From contig DATGIQ010000419.1 of assembly GCA_035295665.1 (NCBI GenBank), positions 1 to 14,085 on the forward strand: 14,085 nt of DNA, written 5' to 3'. Both the position numbers and the translations under genes were made by a program. Position 1 is the stretch's first letter, and every line of letters starts with the position of its first letter. The notes below the pieces were generated by a model, which was given only the letters and a program-made list of their open reading frames with translations, was not told where the DNA came from and did no database searches. Positions 6,127 to 14,085 of this stretch are shown here, piece after piece. The stretch is from DATGIQ01 sp035295665 (lineage in GTDB: Bacteria; Planctomycetota; Planctomycetia; Gemmatales; Gemmataceae).

Positions 6127-9100
6127 TCAAACATTTCCGACGGCCCCGTCTGAGCTGACCGGCGTCTGCCGATCGACGAGCCACTGGATGACGTAGAAGA
6201 ACACCGGCGTCAAGAAGATGCCGAAAATCGTCACACCCAGCATGCCGCTGAAGACCGCGGTGCCGAGCGTGCGCCGCATTTCCGCGCCCGCTCCCACCGA
6301 CAACATCAACGGCACGACGCCAAGAATGAAGGCAAACGATGTCATGATGATCGGTCGCAGCCGGAGCCGGCAAGCCGCCAGCGTGGCCTCGAAGCGTGCC
6401 ACCCCCGACTCGCGCTGGGCTTTGGCGAATTCGACGATGAGGATCGCGTTCTTGCACGCCAGCCCGACGAGCACCAAGAAGCCAACCTGCGTGAAAATGT
6501 TCACGTCCATTTTCCCGAGGACGACGCCGGTGATCGAACAGAGCAGGCACATGGGCACCACCAGAATGACGGCCAAGGGAAGGGCCCAGCTCTCGTACTG
6601 GGCGGCCAACACCAGAAAGACGAGCACCACGGCCAGCAGGAACACCCACATGGCGGTGTTCCCCGTCTGGAGCTGCAAGAAGGCCAACTCGGTCCACTCC
6701 GTCCGCATCGTCGTCGGCAGCTCCGCATCGGCCGCTTGTTCCAGCTCCTCGATGGCCTGGCCCGAGCTGGTGTCGGGGCCGGCGTCCGCATGAATGGCCG
6801 CGGATGCGTACATGTTGTAGCGCATCAGGAGCACGGGCCCACTCACATAACGCACCGTGGCGAAAGCCGCCAGGGGAACCATTTCGTTCTGGTTGTTGCG
6901 CACCTTGAGCTGTTTGAAGTCCTCGGCCGTGCCACGGAATTTGTCCAGGGCCTGCACGTTGACTTGCCAGGTGCGGCCGAACCGGTTGAAGTCGTTGATG
7001 TAATACGGCCCCAGGGTCGATTCCAGCGTGGTGCGGACATCGTCGATGGACACCCCCCGGTCCTTCGCCTGAGCACGGTCGATCAACAACTCCAGCCAAG
7101 GGGTGTCGGCGCGGAAGCTGGTGAACAAGCCTTGGAGGTGCGGGTTGGCCTGGCCGGACCCAATGACCTTTTCGGCACTTTGCTGCAAGATCGGCAGGCC
7201 ATTGTCTCCGGTGTCCTGCACGACGATCTTGAACCCGCCTGCCGTACCCAACCCCTCCACGGGTGGCGCTCCGAAGATATTCACGATCGCTTGGGGTACC
7301 TCGTTCTGGAAGCGGTCCTGTAGCTGGGCGGCGATGGCATCGGCCGACAAGCCCGCCGCGGTACGATGCTCGAAGTCGTCCAACATCAGGTACAAGGCCC
7401 CGAAATTCGAGGCATTGGCGTTGAGCAAGATCGATTGACCCGAAATGGCGACGGTGTGTTTCACCCCGGGCATCTGGAGCGCGATCGTCTCGGCTTGCTG
7501 GACTACATCCTTGGTGCGCACCACCGACGCGGCGTCGGGAAGCTGCACGTTGACCAGGAGGTAACCCTTGTCCTGCTGGGGAATGAAGCCCGTCGGCGTG
7601 CGGGTAAATCCCCACCAAGTCAAAGCCAGCAGGCCGCCATAGACCAGCAGCACCGCGGCGCTGACACGCAGCAGCCCGGCCACGGCCCGCGTGTAGGCGC
7701 CGGTGGAGAGAGTGAAACTGTGGTCGAACAGACGGAAAAATCCACCAAGCAAGAAATTGAGCGGCCGGCCGAGGATCAAGGCAACGAGTGCAGCCGCCAT
7801 CCCCCCCGCCACGATCGGCCCCCAGAGGCGCAGTGCATCGCCCAACTCCGGCACGCTGCTGATCCCGACGGCTGCCAAGGCCGGAGCGATTCCATGGCCG
7901 CCAAACTTGTGGCCGAGCCAGGCCCCCAGCGGCAGAAAGACAAACCAGGGGAGGGGCTCGATCTTTCCCTTGACCCGCGGCCGGAGCAGCAGAGCCGACA
8001 GGGCAGGGCTGAGCGTGAGGGAATTGAACGCCGAGATCAATGTCGATACCGCAATGGTCAGGGCGAACTGGCGAAAGAACTGGCCGGTGATCCCGCTGAT
8101 GAACGCGGCCGGGACGAACACCGCCGCCAGCACCAGTCCAATCGCGACCACCGGGCCGGAAACCTGTTCCATCGCCCGCAAGGTCGCTTCACGCGGCACC
8201 AGCCCATGCTCAATATGGTGTTCGACCGCTTCCACCACGACAATGGCATCGTCCACGACAATGCCGATGGCCAGGACGAGCCCGAACAGGGTCAAGTTAT
8301 TCAGGCTAAACCCCATCGCCGCCATCACCGCAAAAGTGCCGATTACAGCCACCGGCACGGCAATGAGTGGGATGAGCGCCGACCGCCAATTCTGGAGGAA
8401 GACGAGGACGACCACCGCCACCAGGACGATGGCGTCAAAGAGCGTTTCAAAAACTTCGCGGATCGACTCGGTGATGAACGGGGTCGTATCGTAGATGATG
8501 GCGTAGTCGATGCCGGGCGGGAAATGGGTGCGTAGCTGACGCATCCGCTGCTTGACCCGCTGGGCCACCTCCAGGGCATTCGATCCAGGCAATTGATAGA
8601 CGGACAGGGCGACCGATGGCTTGCCGTCCAACGTGCAGGTCTGATCGTAGGATTGCGCCCCCAGCTCGATGTTGGCCACATCCTTCAGGTAGACCAAGGA
8701 GCCGTTGTTGCTTTTCAGGATGATATTGGCGAATTGATCCGTGTTTTGCAGCCGGCCCAGCGTGGTGATGATGTACTGCGACACCTGGCCATGCGGCGTG
8801 GGCGGCTGCCCAATCTGGCCGGCCGCCACCTGGATATTTTGCGCCTGGACGGCCTGGATCACGTCTTGGGGATTGAGGCTGTAGGCGGCCAGCTTCTGCG
8901 GATCGAGCCACAGCCGCATGCTGTAGTCGCGTTGGCCCATGTAGCTAATATCCCCAACGCCCGGCAAACGCGATAATTCGTCGCGGATTTGGATTGTGGC
9001 GTAGTTGCTCAGCTCCAGGTTGGTGCGGCTCTCATCGGGGGAAAAGAGATTGACGATCATGAGGACGTTGGACGACTTTTTCTTGACCGAAATCCCGCGG

Positions 9101-9474
9101 CGTTTGACCAGGTCGGGCAAGATCGGTTCGGCGAGCGATTCGCGGTTTTGCACGAGCACCTGGGCAATATTGAGGTCGGAGCCGGGCTTGAACGTGATGG
9201 TGAGCGTGTAGTTGCCATCGTTGGTGCACTGCGAGGACATGTACATCATGCCCTCAACACCATTCACCTGCTGCTCGATCGGCGCGGCCACAGTATCCGC
9301 CACTACCTGGGCATTGGCACCGGGGTACGATGCCGACACCTCAACGGTCGGGGGTGCGATCTCCGGATACTGAGCAACCGGCAAGGTGAACAAGGCGATG
9401 CTGCCGGCCAGCACAATCACAATGGACAGCACCGACGCAAAGATCGGCCGGTAGATGAAAAAGCGAGAAAACAC
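6127..9474 (-). CDS. HAE1-type RND efflux permease (AcrB/MexB-like), downstream copy
   Basis: This is a full-length 1115-residue inner-membrane proton/drug antiporter subunit. The start is GTG 9474 (an in-frame TAG lies seven codons upstream; GAGG sits 8 nt before it). The N-terminus FIYRPIFASVLSIVIVLAGS is transmembrane segment 1. PVAQYPEIAPPTVEVSASYPGA opens the first periplasmic porter domain. NWRSALIPL and GIVVDDAIVVVEAVEH mark TM2-TM4, with the proton-relay Asp pair at residues 408 and 409. ACKNAILIVEFAK contains the relay Lys at 1008, and RLRLRPIIMTSFAFILGVVPL holds the conserved Arg/Thr of TM11. All key residues are present, so it should be active. Relative to its neighbour it has an extra segment at about 500-572 with two hydrophobic stretches (around W510 and 550-569) between TM6 and TM7. 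It follows the first RND gene by 62 nt and shares its adaptor. The substrate range cannot be read from sequence. Confidence 0.95.
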   Translation of the reverse strand: MFSRFFIYRPIFASVLSIVIVLAGSIALFTLPVAQYPEIAPPTVEVSASYPGANAQVVADTVAAPIEQQVNGVEGMMYMSSQCTNDGNYTLTITFKPGSDLNIAQVLVQNRESLAEPILPDLVKRRGISVKKKSSNVLMIVNLFSPDESRTNLELSNYATIQIRDELSRLPGVGDISYMGQRDYSMRLWLDPQKLAAYSLNPQDVIQAVQAQNIQVAAGQIGQPPTPHGQVSQYIITTLGRLQNTDQFANIILKSNNGSLVYLKDVANIELGAQSYDQTCTLDGKPSVALSVYQLPGSNALEVAQRVKQRMRQLRTHFPPGIDYAIIYDTTPFITESIREVFETLFDAIVLVAVVVLVFLQNWRSALIPLIAVPVAVIGTFAVMAAMGFSLNNLTLFGLVLAIGIVVDDAIVVVEAVEHHIEHGLVPREATLRAMEQVSGPVVAIGLVLAAVFVPAAFISGITGQFFRQFALTIAVSTLISAFNSLTLSPALSALLLRPRVKGKIEPLPWFVFLPLGAWLGHKFGGHGIAPALAAVGISSVPELGDALRLWGPIVAGGMAAALVALILGRPLNFLLGGFFRLFDHSFTLSTGAYTRAVAGLLRVSAAVLLVYGGLLALTWWGFTRTPTGFIPQQDKGYLLVNVQLPDAASVVRTKDVVQQAETIALQMPGVKHTVAISGQSILLNANASNFGALYLMLDDFEHRTAAGLSADAIAAQLQDRFQNEVPQAIVNIFGAPPVEGLGTAGGFKIVVQDTGDNGLPILQQSAEKVIGSGQANPHLQGLFTSFRADTPWLELLIDRAQAKDRGVSIDDVRTTLESTLGPYYINDFNRFGRTWQVNVQALDKFRGTAEDFKQLKVRNNQNEMVPLAAFATVRYVSGPVLLMRYNMYASAAIHADAGPDTSSGQAIEELEQAADAELPTTMRTEWTELAFLQLQTGNTAMWVFLLAVVLVFLVLAAQYESWALPLAVILVVPMCLLCSITGVVLGKMDVNIFTQVGFLVLVGLACKNAILIVEFAKAQRESGVARFEATLAACRLRLRPIIMTSFAFILGVVPLMLSVGAGAEMRRTLGTAVFSGMLGVTIFGIFLTPVFFYVIQWLVDRQTPVSSDGAVGNV

Positions 9475-9536
9475 AGTGGATGCCTCACGTTCCTACGCCG
9501 ACAGGACATCGAGACGAGCAAACCCACTCCATCGAT

Positions 9537-12500
9537 TCATCCTTTCAAAATCTCGAAGTCTTCTCTCTCCTTGTCTCCTTGTCTCCTTGTCTCCGTGTCT
9601 GTTTGTTTGCTCACCGCATGCGGTCCTGCGAGTCGGGCGCCGTTGGTCTGGCCATTCGCCACGGAACCGGGAAGCTTCTTCTCGGGCTGTCCGGGTCGAT
9701 CCGCGCGTTGCCGCAGCCGGAGTCGCATCAGCGCCGGCAGCCAGGCCAGACCCAGGGTGGTGATCGCCAACATATACTGCAGCACCCGGCCGACCAGGTG
9801 CGCGCCCCGGGAGGCGAACAGCGGCGTATCCACGAACCACTCGATGACGTTGAAGAACACCGGCGTCAGGAAAATCCCAAAAAGGGTTACGCCGAGCATA
9901 CCGCTGAACACCGCCGTGCCAAGCGTCCGCCGCATTTCGTAACCGGCGCCCATGCCGACCAGCAACGGCACGACGCCGAGGATGAAGGCGAAGGAGGTCA
10001 TCAGGATCGGCCGCAACCGCAGCCGGCACGCTTGCAGGGTTGCTTCCGAGCGCGACAGGCCAGAGCCACGCTTGCGCTTGGCGAACTCCACGATGAGGAT
10101 GGCGTTCTTGCTGGCCAAGCCGACCAATACCACGAAGGCGATCTGCGTGAAAATATTGATGTCGCCATGCGTCAGATACACGCCGGTGAGCGAGCTGAGG
10201 ATGCACATCGGCACGACCAGGATGACAGCCAAGGGAAGCGCCCAGCTCTCGTACTGCGCAGCCAGCACCAGGAACACAAACACCACGGCCAGGGGAAAGA
10301 TCAGCTTGTTCCAGATGTTCTTGGCGGCATCGACCTGCATGTAATTGATTTCGGTCCACTCGAACGCCATTCCCGGCGGCAACACTTCGGCGCAGAGCCG
10401 TTCCATCTCCTCGATCCCCTCTCCGGAAGAGACACCCGGCTTGGTGGCGCCGAGGATGGCACAGGCCGTGTACATGTTGTAACGGCCAATGTTGATCGGC
10501 CCGCCGATTTCGCGGATATTCAAGACCGCGCCCAACGGCACCATCTGGCCTTGCGCATTGCGCACCTTGAGGAGCTTGATTCGGTTCGGATCGGCGCGGA
10601 ATTCCCCCTGGGCCTGAATGATGACTTGCCAGGTTCGGCCGAACTGGTTGTAGTCGTTGACATAGAGCGAACCGAGATAGATCTGGAGGGTATCGAAGAC
10701 GTCCTTGGGGTTGACGCCCATGCTCTGGCACTGGTCGCGGTTAAGGTCGATGTACAGCTGGGGCACGTTGGCCCGGAAGATGGAGAACAGGTTTTCGACC
10801 TTGTCGCTCTTCTTGGAGCGCTCGATGACGCGCTCGATCTGCTTCTGGATCTCCCGGATGCCGAGGTCGCCGCGGTCCTCGATGATGATCTTGAAGCCGC
10901 TGGCCGAGCCGAGACCGGACACGGGCGGCGGCGTGTACAGCGAGACCTTGGCTTCGGGAATTTCCTGATCGAGCAATGTCTGCACGCGCCGGGTGATCCC
11001 TGTGCTGGACATGTCGAGCCCCAGTTCCTTGGCAAGCTTGCGGCGCTTGTCGAAATCGTCGAAGCTCACGAAAAATTGGCCGAAGTTGGAACCGTTGGCG
11101 TTGAGCGTGAACGATTGGCCGGCGACCTCCGTGGTATGGGCCACGCCCTCAATCGGCTGCACCAGCTCGCGGATGTGGTCCACAACTTCTTGCGTTCGCT
11201 GCATCGACGCGGCATCGGGGAGCTGGACAGCGATATAAAAGCGGCCTTGATCCTGGTTGGGGATGTAACCACTGGGCAAATGAGCCGCGGTCCACCACGT
11301 GAGCGCCAGCAGACCGCCGTACAGCAGCAGGACGATGACACTGCCACGCAAGGCCAGGCTGACCACGCGGATGTACAGGCCCGTGCCGCGCAGGAACGCC
11401 CAGTTAAACAGACGGAAAAACCAGCCCAGCATCAGATGGAGCAGCCGGCCGGGGAGATCTTTCCGGGCCCCCCGCGGCGGCAACAGAATGGCCGCCAGGG
11501 CTGGGCTAAGCGTTAGCGAGTTGAGCGCTGAAATCACGGTGGAAACCGCGATGGTGAGAGCGAACTGACGAAAGAATTGGCCGGTGATGCCACTGATAAA
11601 GGCACACGGCACGAAGACCGCACTCAATACCAGGCCCACGGCCACTACCGGGCCGGACACCTCTTCCATCGCCTTATGAGCCGCCCGCCGCGGCGTCATC
11701 CCTTCTTCGATATGGTGCTCGACCGCTTCAACGACCACGATGGCATCATCGACGACAATCCCAATGGCCAACACCAACCCGAACAAGGTCAGATTGTTCA
11801 AGCTGAAGCCGATGGCCGCCATGACGGCAAACGTGCCGACGATGGCCACCGGCACGGCCATGAGCGGAATGAGTGCCGACCGCCAATTCTGTAAAAAGAG
11901 GAGCACGACCACGGCGACAAGAAGGACGGCCGCGAACAACGTACGGATGACTTCCTTGATCGATTCCGTGATGAACGGCGTCATATCCAGGGAAATGTCG
12001 TAATCGAGATCTTCCGGGAAGCTTTTCTTGAGCTGCTCCATCCGATCGCGAACCCGCTGAGCGGTGGCGACGGCATTGGCATCGGGGAGGGACCAAACGG
12101 CCAGGCTGGCATTCGGTCGGCCGTCGAGCTTGCTCGTGGTGTCCAGGTTGCGCGCCCCCAGCTCGACATGGCCCACATCCTTGATGCGAACTTTGCGGCC
12201 CATGCTATCGCTGCGGAGGATGATGTCCTCAAATTCGGCCGGATCGGACAGCCGGCCAACGGTCGTAATCGGGAATTCGAACGGCTGGCCGGTGGCCAAG
12301 GGCTGCTGACCGGCATGCCCCGCGGCCACCTGCTTGTTCTGTTCCCGAACTGCGTTGGCCACATCGGCCGCGGTCAGGTTCAGCTCCGCTAACCGTTCGG
12401 GATCGACCCACAGACGCATGCTGTAATCTTGCTGGCCGAACTGCCCCACATCGCCAACGCCATCGACCCGGGCCAGCTCGTCCTTAAGTTTGATCGTGGC

Positions 12501-12974
12501 ATAGTTGCTGAGGTAAACCTGATCGTAGCGCCCATTGGGTGAATAGATGCCGACGACAAGGAGGATATCTGGGTTACGTTTGCGGGTTGTCACGCCGGCC
12601 TGTTTGACAACGTCGGGAAGCAAGGGCAGGGCCAGGTTGATGCGGTTCTGCACCAGCACCTGGGCGAAATTCAAATTCACTCCGGGCTTGAAGGTAACGG
12701 TCAAGGCGTAGGAGCCATCGTTGTTCGACTGGGACACCATGTACAGCATGTCCTCGACGCCGTTGACCTGCTGCTCGATCGGGGCGGCCACCGACTCGGC
12801 CACGACGCGGCCATCGGCGCCGGGGTAGTTGCACTGGACCATGATGCTGGGCGGCGTGATCTGCGGGTACTGGGCAACGGGCAGATTAAGCGCGGCCACA
12901 GCACCCGCCAGCGTGATCACGATGGACAGGACCGATGCAAAAATCGGCCGCTCGATGAAGAAGTGCGAGAACAT
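9537..12974 (-). CDS. HAE1-type RND efflux permease (AcrB/MexB-like), upstream copy with extended C-terminus
   Basis: This 1145-residue permease starts at ATG 12974, 7 nt after the adaptor stop codon, so the two genes are translated as a unit. FIERPIFASVLSIVITLAGA is TM1 and the porter signature PVAQYPQITPPSIMVQCNYPGA follows. The proton-relay Asp pair is at 409 and 410 (GIVVDDAIVVVEAVEH), the Lys at 956 (ASKNAILIVEFAK), and the TM11 block RLRLRPILMTSFAFILGVVPL is intact. It is closely related to the next gene over its whole length, which indicates an old tandem duplication. The family's usual end is near residue 1045. This protein continues about 97 residues with one additional hydrophobic segment (about 1061-1083, LQYMLAITTLGLAWLPALM), then a charged tail ending in a repeat-encoded sequence (TDTETRRQGDKERED). 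A 13th membrane segment would place the tail in the periplasm rather than the cytoplasm. Confidence 0.95.
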   Translation of the reverse strand: MFSHFFIERPIFASVLSIVITLAGAVAALNLPVAQYPQITPPSIMVQCNYPGADGRVVAESVAAPIEQQVNGVEDMLYMVSQSNNDGSYALTVTFKPGVNLNFAQVLVQNRINLALPLLPDVVKQAGVTTRKRNPDILLVVGIYSPNGRYDQVYLSNYATIKLKDELARVDGVGDVGQFGQQDYSMRLWVDPERLAELNLTAADVANAVREQNKQVAAGHAGQQPLATGQPFEFPITTVGRLSDPAEFEDIILRSDSMGRKVRIKDVGHVELGARNLDTTSKLDGRPNASLAVWSLPDANAVATAQRVRDRMEQLKKSFPEDLDYDISLDMTPFITESIKEVIRTLFAAVLLVAVVVLLFLQNWRSALIPLMAVPVAIVGTFAVMAAIGFSLNNLTLFGLVLAIGIVVDDAIVVVEAVEHHIEEGMTPRRAAHKAMEEVSGPVVAVGLVLSAVFVPCAFISGITGQFFRQFALTIAVSTVISALNSLTLSPALAAILLPPRGARKDLPGRLLHLMLGWFFRLFNWAFLRGTGLYIRVVSLALRGSVIVLLLYGGLLALTWWTAAHLPSGYIPNQDQGRFYIAVQLPDAASMQRTQEVVDHIRELVQPIEGVAHTTEVAGQSFTLNANGSNFGQFFVSFDDFDKRRKLAKELGLDMSSTGITRRVQTLLDQEIPEAKVSLYTPPPVSGLGSASGFKIIIEDRGDLGIREIQKQIERVIERSKKSDKVENLFSIFRANVPQLYIDLNRDQCQSMGVNPKDVFDTLQIYLGSLYVNDYNQFGRTWQVIIQAQGEFRADPNRIKLLKVRNAQGQMVPLGAVLNIREIGGPINIGRYNMYTACAILGATKPGVSSGEGIEEMERLCAEVLPPGMAFEWTEINYMQVDAAKNIWNKLIFPLAVVFVFLVLAAQYESWALPLAVILVVPMCILSSLTGVYLTHGDINIFTQIAFVVLVGLASKNAILIVEFAKRKRGSGLSRSEATLQACRLRLRPILMTSFAFILGVVPLLVGMGAGYEMRRTLGTAVFSGMLGVTLFGIFLTPVFFNVIEWFVDTPLFASRGAHLVGRVLQYMLAITTLGLAWLPALMRLRLRQRADRPGQPEKKLPGSVANGQTNGARLAGPHAVSKQTDTETRRQGDKEREDFEILKG
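9567..9598. repeat. 8-bp tandem repeat (four units of CTCCTTGT, last with one change)
   Basis: Three perfect CTCCTTGT units (9567-9590) are followed by CTCCGTGT (9591-9598) and flanked by more CT/GT-rich sequence to about 9610. It encodes the last residues (TETRRQGDKERED) of the upstream RND protein. Because 8 is not a multiple of 3, a gain or loss of one unit would change the reading frame of the tail. Confidence 0.85.
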
Positions 12975-12981
12975 TTGGCCG

Positions 12982-14085
12982 TCAGTCCTCGGAACCCGCT
13001 GGAACCGATCCGGACCCCTTCTCGTTGTCTTGCTGTTTTCTTCTCTCCCCCTCTCCGCCTCTCCCCTTCTCCTTGTCTGCCTGCATCGTCTGGGTCAGCA
13101 ACCGCACCAGGGGCGATTCGGGCGCTTTGGGCCGCGGTTGCATTTTCACTTCGACCTCGGTGCCCGGCCGGACGCGCTGCATGCCGCTGACAATGACGCG
13201 CTCCCCTTCCGCCAAGCCGTCCTTGATCACCCGCAAGCCTTCGAGCTCTTGACCCACGTTGACGCGGCGGTAGGCGACCTGGTTCTTGTCATCGACGACG
13301 TAAACGTAGCTCCGTCCCTGATCACTCAGAAGGGCCTCGGCGGCAACGAGCAACGTATGGTAAGGGTTGCCGATGGGCAGCCGGATGCGCACGAACAGGC
13401 CGGACTTGAGGAATCCGTCGGCGTTGTCGAAGACGGCCCGCATGCGGATGGTGCCGGTGGTGGCATTCACGCGATTGTCGATAAAGTTCACTTTGCCGAC
13501 ATGCTCGAACTTGTTCCCCTCGTTGGCCAGGCTCATGAGCACCGGGAAGCGCAGTCCTGCAAGCCAGGAACCCTGTCCCTGCTTGGCCGAGGCCAGTAGA
13601 TCGAGGTAGGTCCGCTCATCCACATCGAAATAGGCGTAGAGCTGGTTATCGCTGACGATCGAGGTCAGGACGGTGGTATCGGCGGTAATCAGGTTGCCCG
13701 GATCGACGAAGCGCCGGCTGATCCGGCCGCTGAGCGGGGCGATGACCCGTGTGTAATCGAGGTTGAGCCGAGCCAGGTCGCGTGCTGCTTCCACGGCTCC
13801 GACCGTCGCCCGGGATTTCTCTTCGGTGGCCAGCATGGTGTCATAATCTTCGCGGGCAATGCTGTTGCTCTGGATCATCTTGTGAGCGCGTTGCGAATTC
13901 CGCAATTGGAGGTTCTGGTCGGCCACCGCTACCTTGACATTGGCCTCCGCCTGGTCCAGAGCAGCTTGATATGGCCGGCGATCGATCTGAAACAGCAAGT
14001 CGCCTTCATGGACGAGGTCGCCTTCGTTGAACGGCGCCTCCATGATGAAGCCGGAGACACGGGCACGGATGTCGACGGTCTTGAG
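12982..14085 (-). CDS. RND periplasmic adaptor subunit (HlyD/AcrA family), 5' end cut by window edge
   Basis: The frame is open to the right edge, so 367 residues are visible and the N-terminus, with any lipoprotein signal, is outside. Visible order: first half of the lipoyl/barrel-sandwich domain (KTVDIRARVSGFI ... EGDLVHEGDLLFQID), an alpha-helical hairpin of Ala/Glu/Gln-rich helices (about residues 34-98), the second lipoyl half (LDYTRVIAPLSGRISRR and FVDPGNLI), the beta-barrel domain (LYAYFDVDERTYLDLL) and the membrane-proximal domain (VAAEALLSDQGRSYVYVVDD). The protein bridges the RND permease and an outer-membrane channel. The C-terminal tail of about 35 residues is charged and low-complexity (DKEKGRGGEGERRKQQ), encoded by a dispersed repeat. 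The stop TGA (12982-12984) is 7 nt before the first RND start. One adaptor serving two permeases is the likely arrangement. Confidence 0.95.
   Translation of the reverse strand, partial: LKTVDIRARVSGFIMEAPFNEGDLVHEGDLLFQIDRRPYQAALDQAEANVKVAVADQNLQLRNSQRAHKMIQSNSIAREDYDTMLATEEKSRATVGAVEAARDLARLNLDYTRVIAPLSGRISRRFVDPGNLITADTTVLTSIVSDNQLYAYFDVDERTYLDLLASAKQGQGSWLAGLRFPVLMSLANEGNKFEHVGKVNFIDNRVNATTGTIRMRAVFDNADGFLKSGLFVRIRLPIGNPYHTLLVAAEALLSDQGRSYVYVVDDKNQVAYRRVNVGQELEGLRVIKDGLAEGERVIVSGMQRVRPGTEVEVKMQPRPKAPESPLVRLLTQTMQADKEKGRGGEGERRKQQDNEKGSGSVPAGSED
13045..13083. repeat. Pyrimidine-rich dispersed repeat, copy B (C-terminal tail of the adaptor)
   Basis: Same composition and order as copy A (4601-4639): a CTCCCCCTCTCC block, a CT-rich run, then CTTCTCCTT-TCTGC. 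The coding strand gives ADKEKGRGGEGERR. The two copies differ at about six of 39 positions. Confidence 0.75.

Noticed and set aside
6014..7618. Upstream extension of the prenyltransferase-repeat frame by about 535 codons into the RND gene region
   Set aside because: It overlaps an intact RND gene on the same strand in another frame, is Arg/Gly/His-rich without family features, and the signal peptide plus purine-rich RBS mark ATG 6013 as the start.
7366..8535. 389-codon plus-strand open frame antisense to the downstream RND gene
   Set aside because: Same kind of low-complexity, charged shadow sequence opposite a conserved gene.
9480..11516. 678-codon plus-strand open frame antisense to the upstream RND gene
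   Set aside because: It is rich in His, Gln, Arg and Asp with no domain and mirrors the GC-biased codon usage of the RND gene; a shadow frame.

Overview
The window looks like a GC-rich bacterial chromosome, most likely a planctomycete. That is an inference from three things: a sulfatase-modifying-factor (SUMF1/FGE-like) domain fused to another enzyme, a secreted prenyltransferase/squalene-oxidase-repeat protein with HEAT-like repeats, and low-complexity purine-rich inserts of the kind I recall from such genomes. No marker gene fixes the taxon. Nearly all coding capacity is on the minus strand. No rRNA, tRNA or CRISPR array was seen.

Layout in the direction of minus-strand transcription (right to left): (1) 14085-12982, periplasmic adaptor (membrane fusion protein), cut by the right edge; (2) 12974-9537 and 9474-6127, two consecutive full-length HAE1-type RND permeases; (3) 6013-4034, secreted protein with four QW-like repeats, a disordered linker and a HEAT-like C-terminus; (4) 4030-2990, a scarred stretch with two small plus-strand reading frames, the second apparently a truncated retropepsin-like gene, and a C-terminal fragment of a tyrosine recombinase; (5) 2933-2037, AraC-family regulator; (6) 1917-1, secreted alpha/beta-hydrolase fused to a SUMF1/FGE-like domain, cut by the left edge within about the last residues of the domain.

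The adaptor and two RND genes form a tight cluster (7 nt and 62 nt gaps) and should encode a drug/solute efflux pump. Two permeases with one adaptor raise the possibility of a mixed trimer, as in MdtABC. No outer-membrane channel gene is in view; it may lie beyond the right edge. The prenyltransferase-repeat gene follows 113 nt downstream, has its own promoter-like sequence, and may be only a neighbour. AraC and the hydrolase fusion are co-directional with a 119-nt gap holding a 19-bp inverted repeat, so regulation of the hydrolase by the AraC protein is plausible but unproven.

Most of the window is recognisable gene families. The most unusual items are the hydrolase-FGE fusion, the related pyrimidine/purine-rich repeats that extend the tails or linkers of three different proteins, the accessory membrane segments in the two RND proteins, and the recombination-scarred island between 2990 and 4060. 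I did not find clear evidence of a wholly new system.
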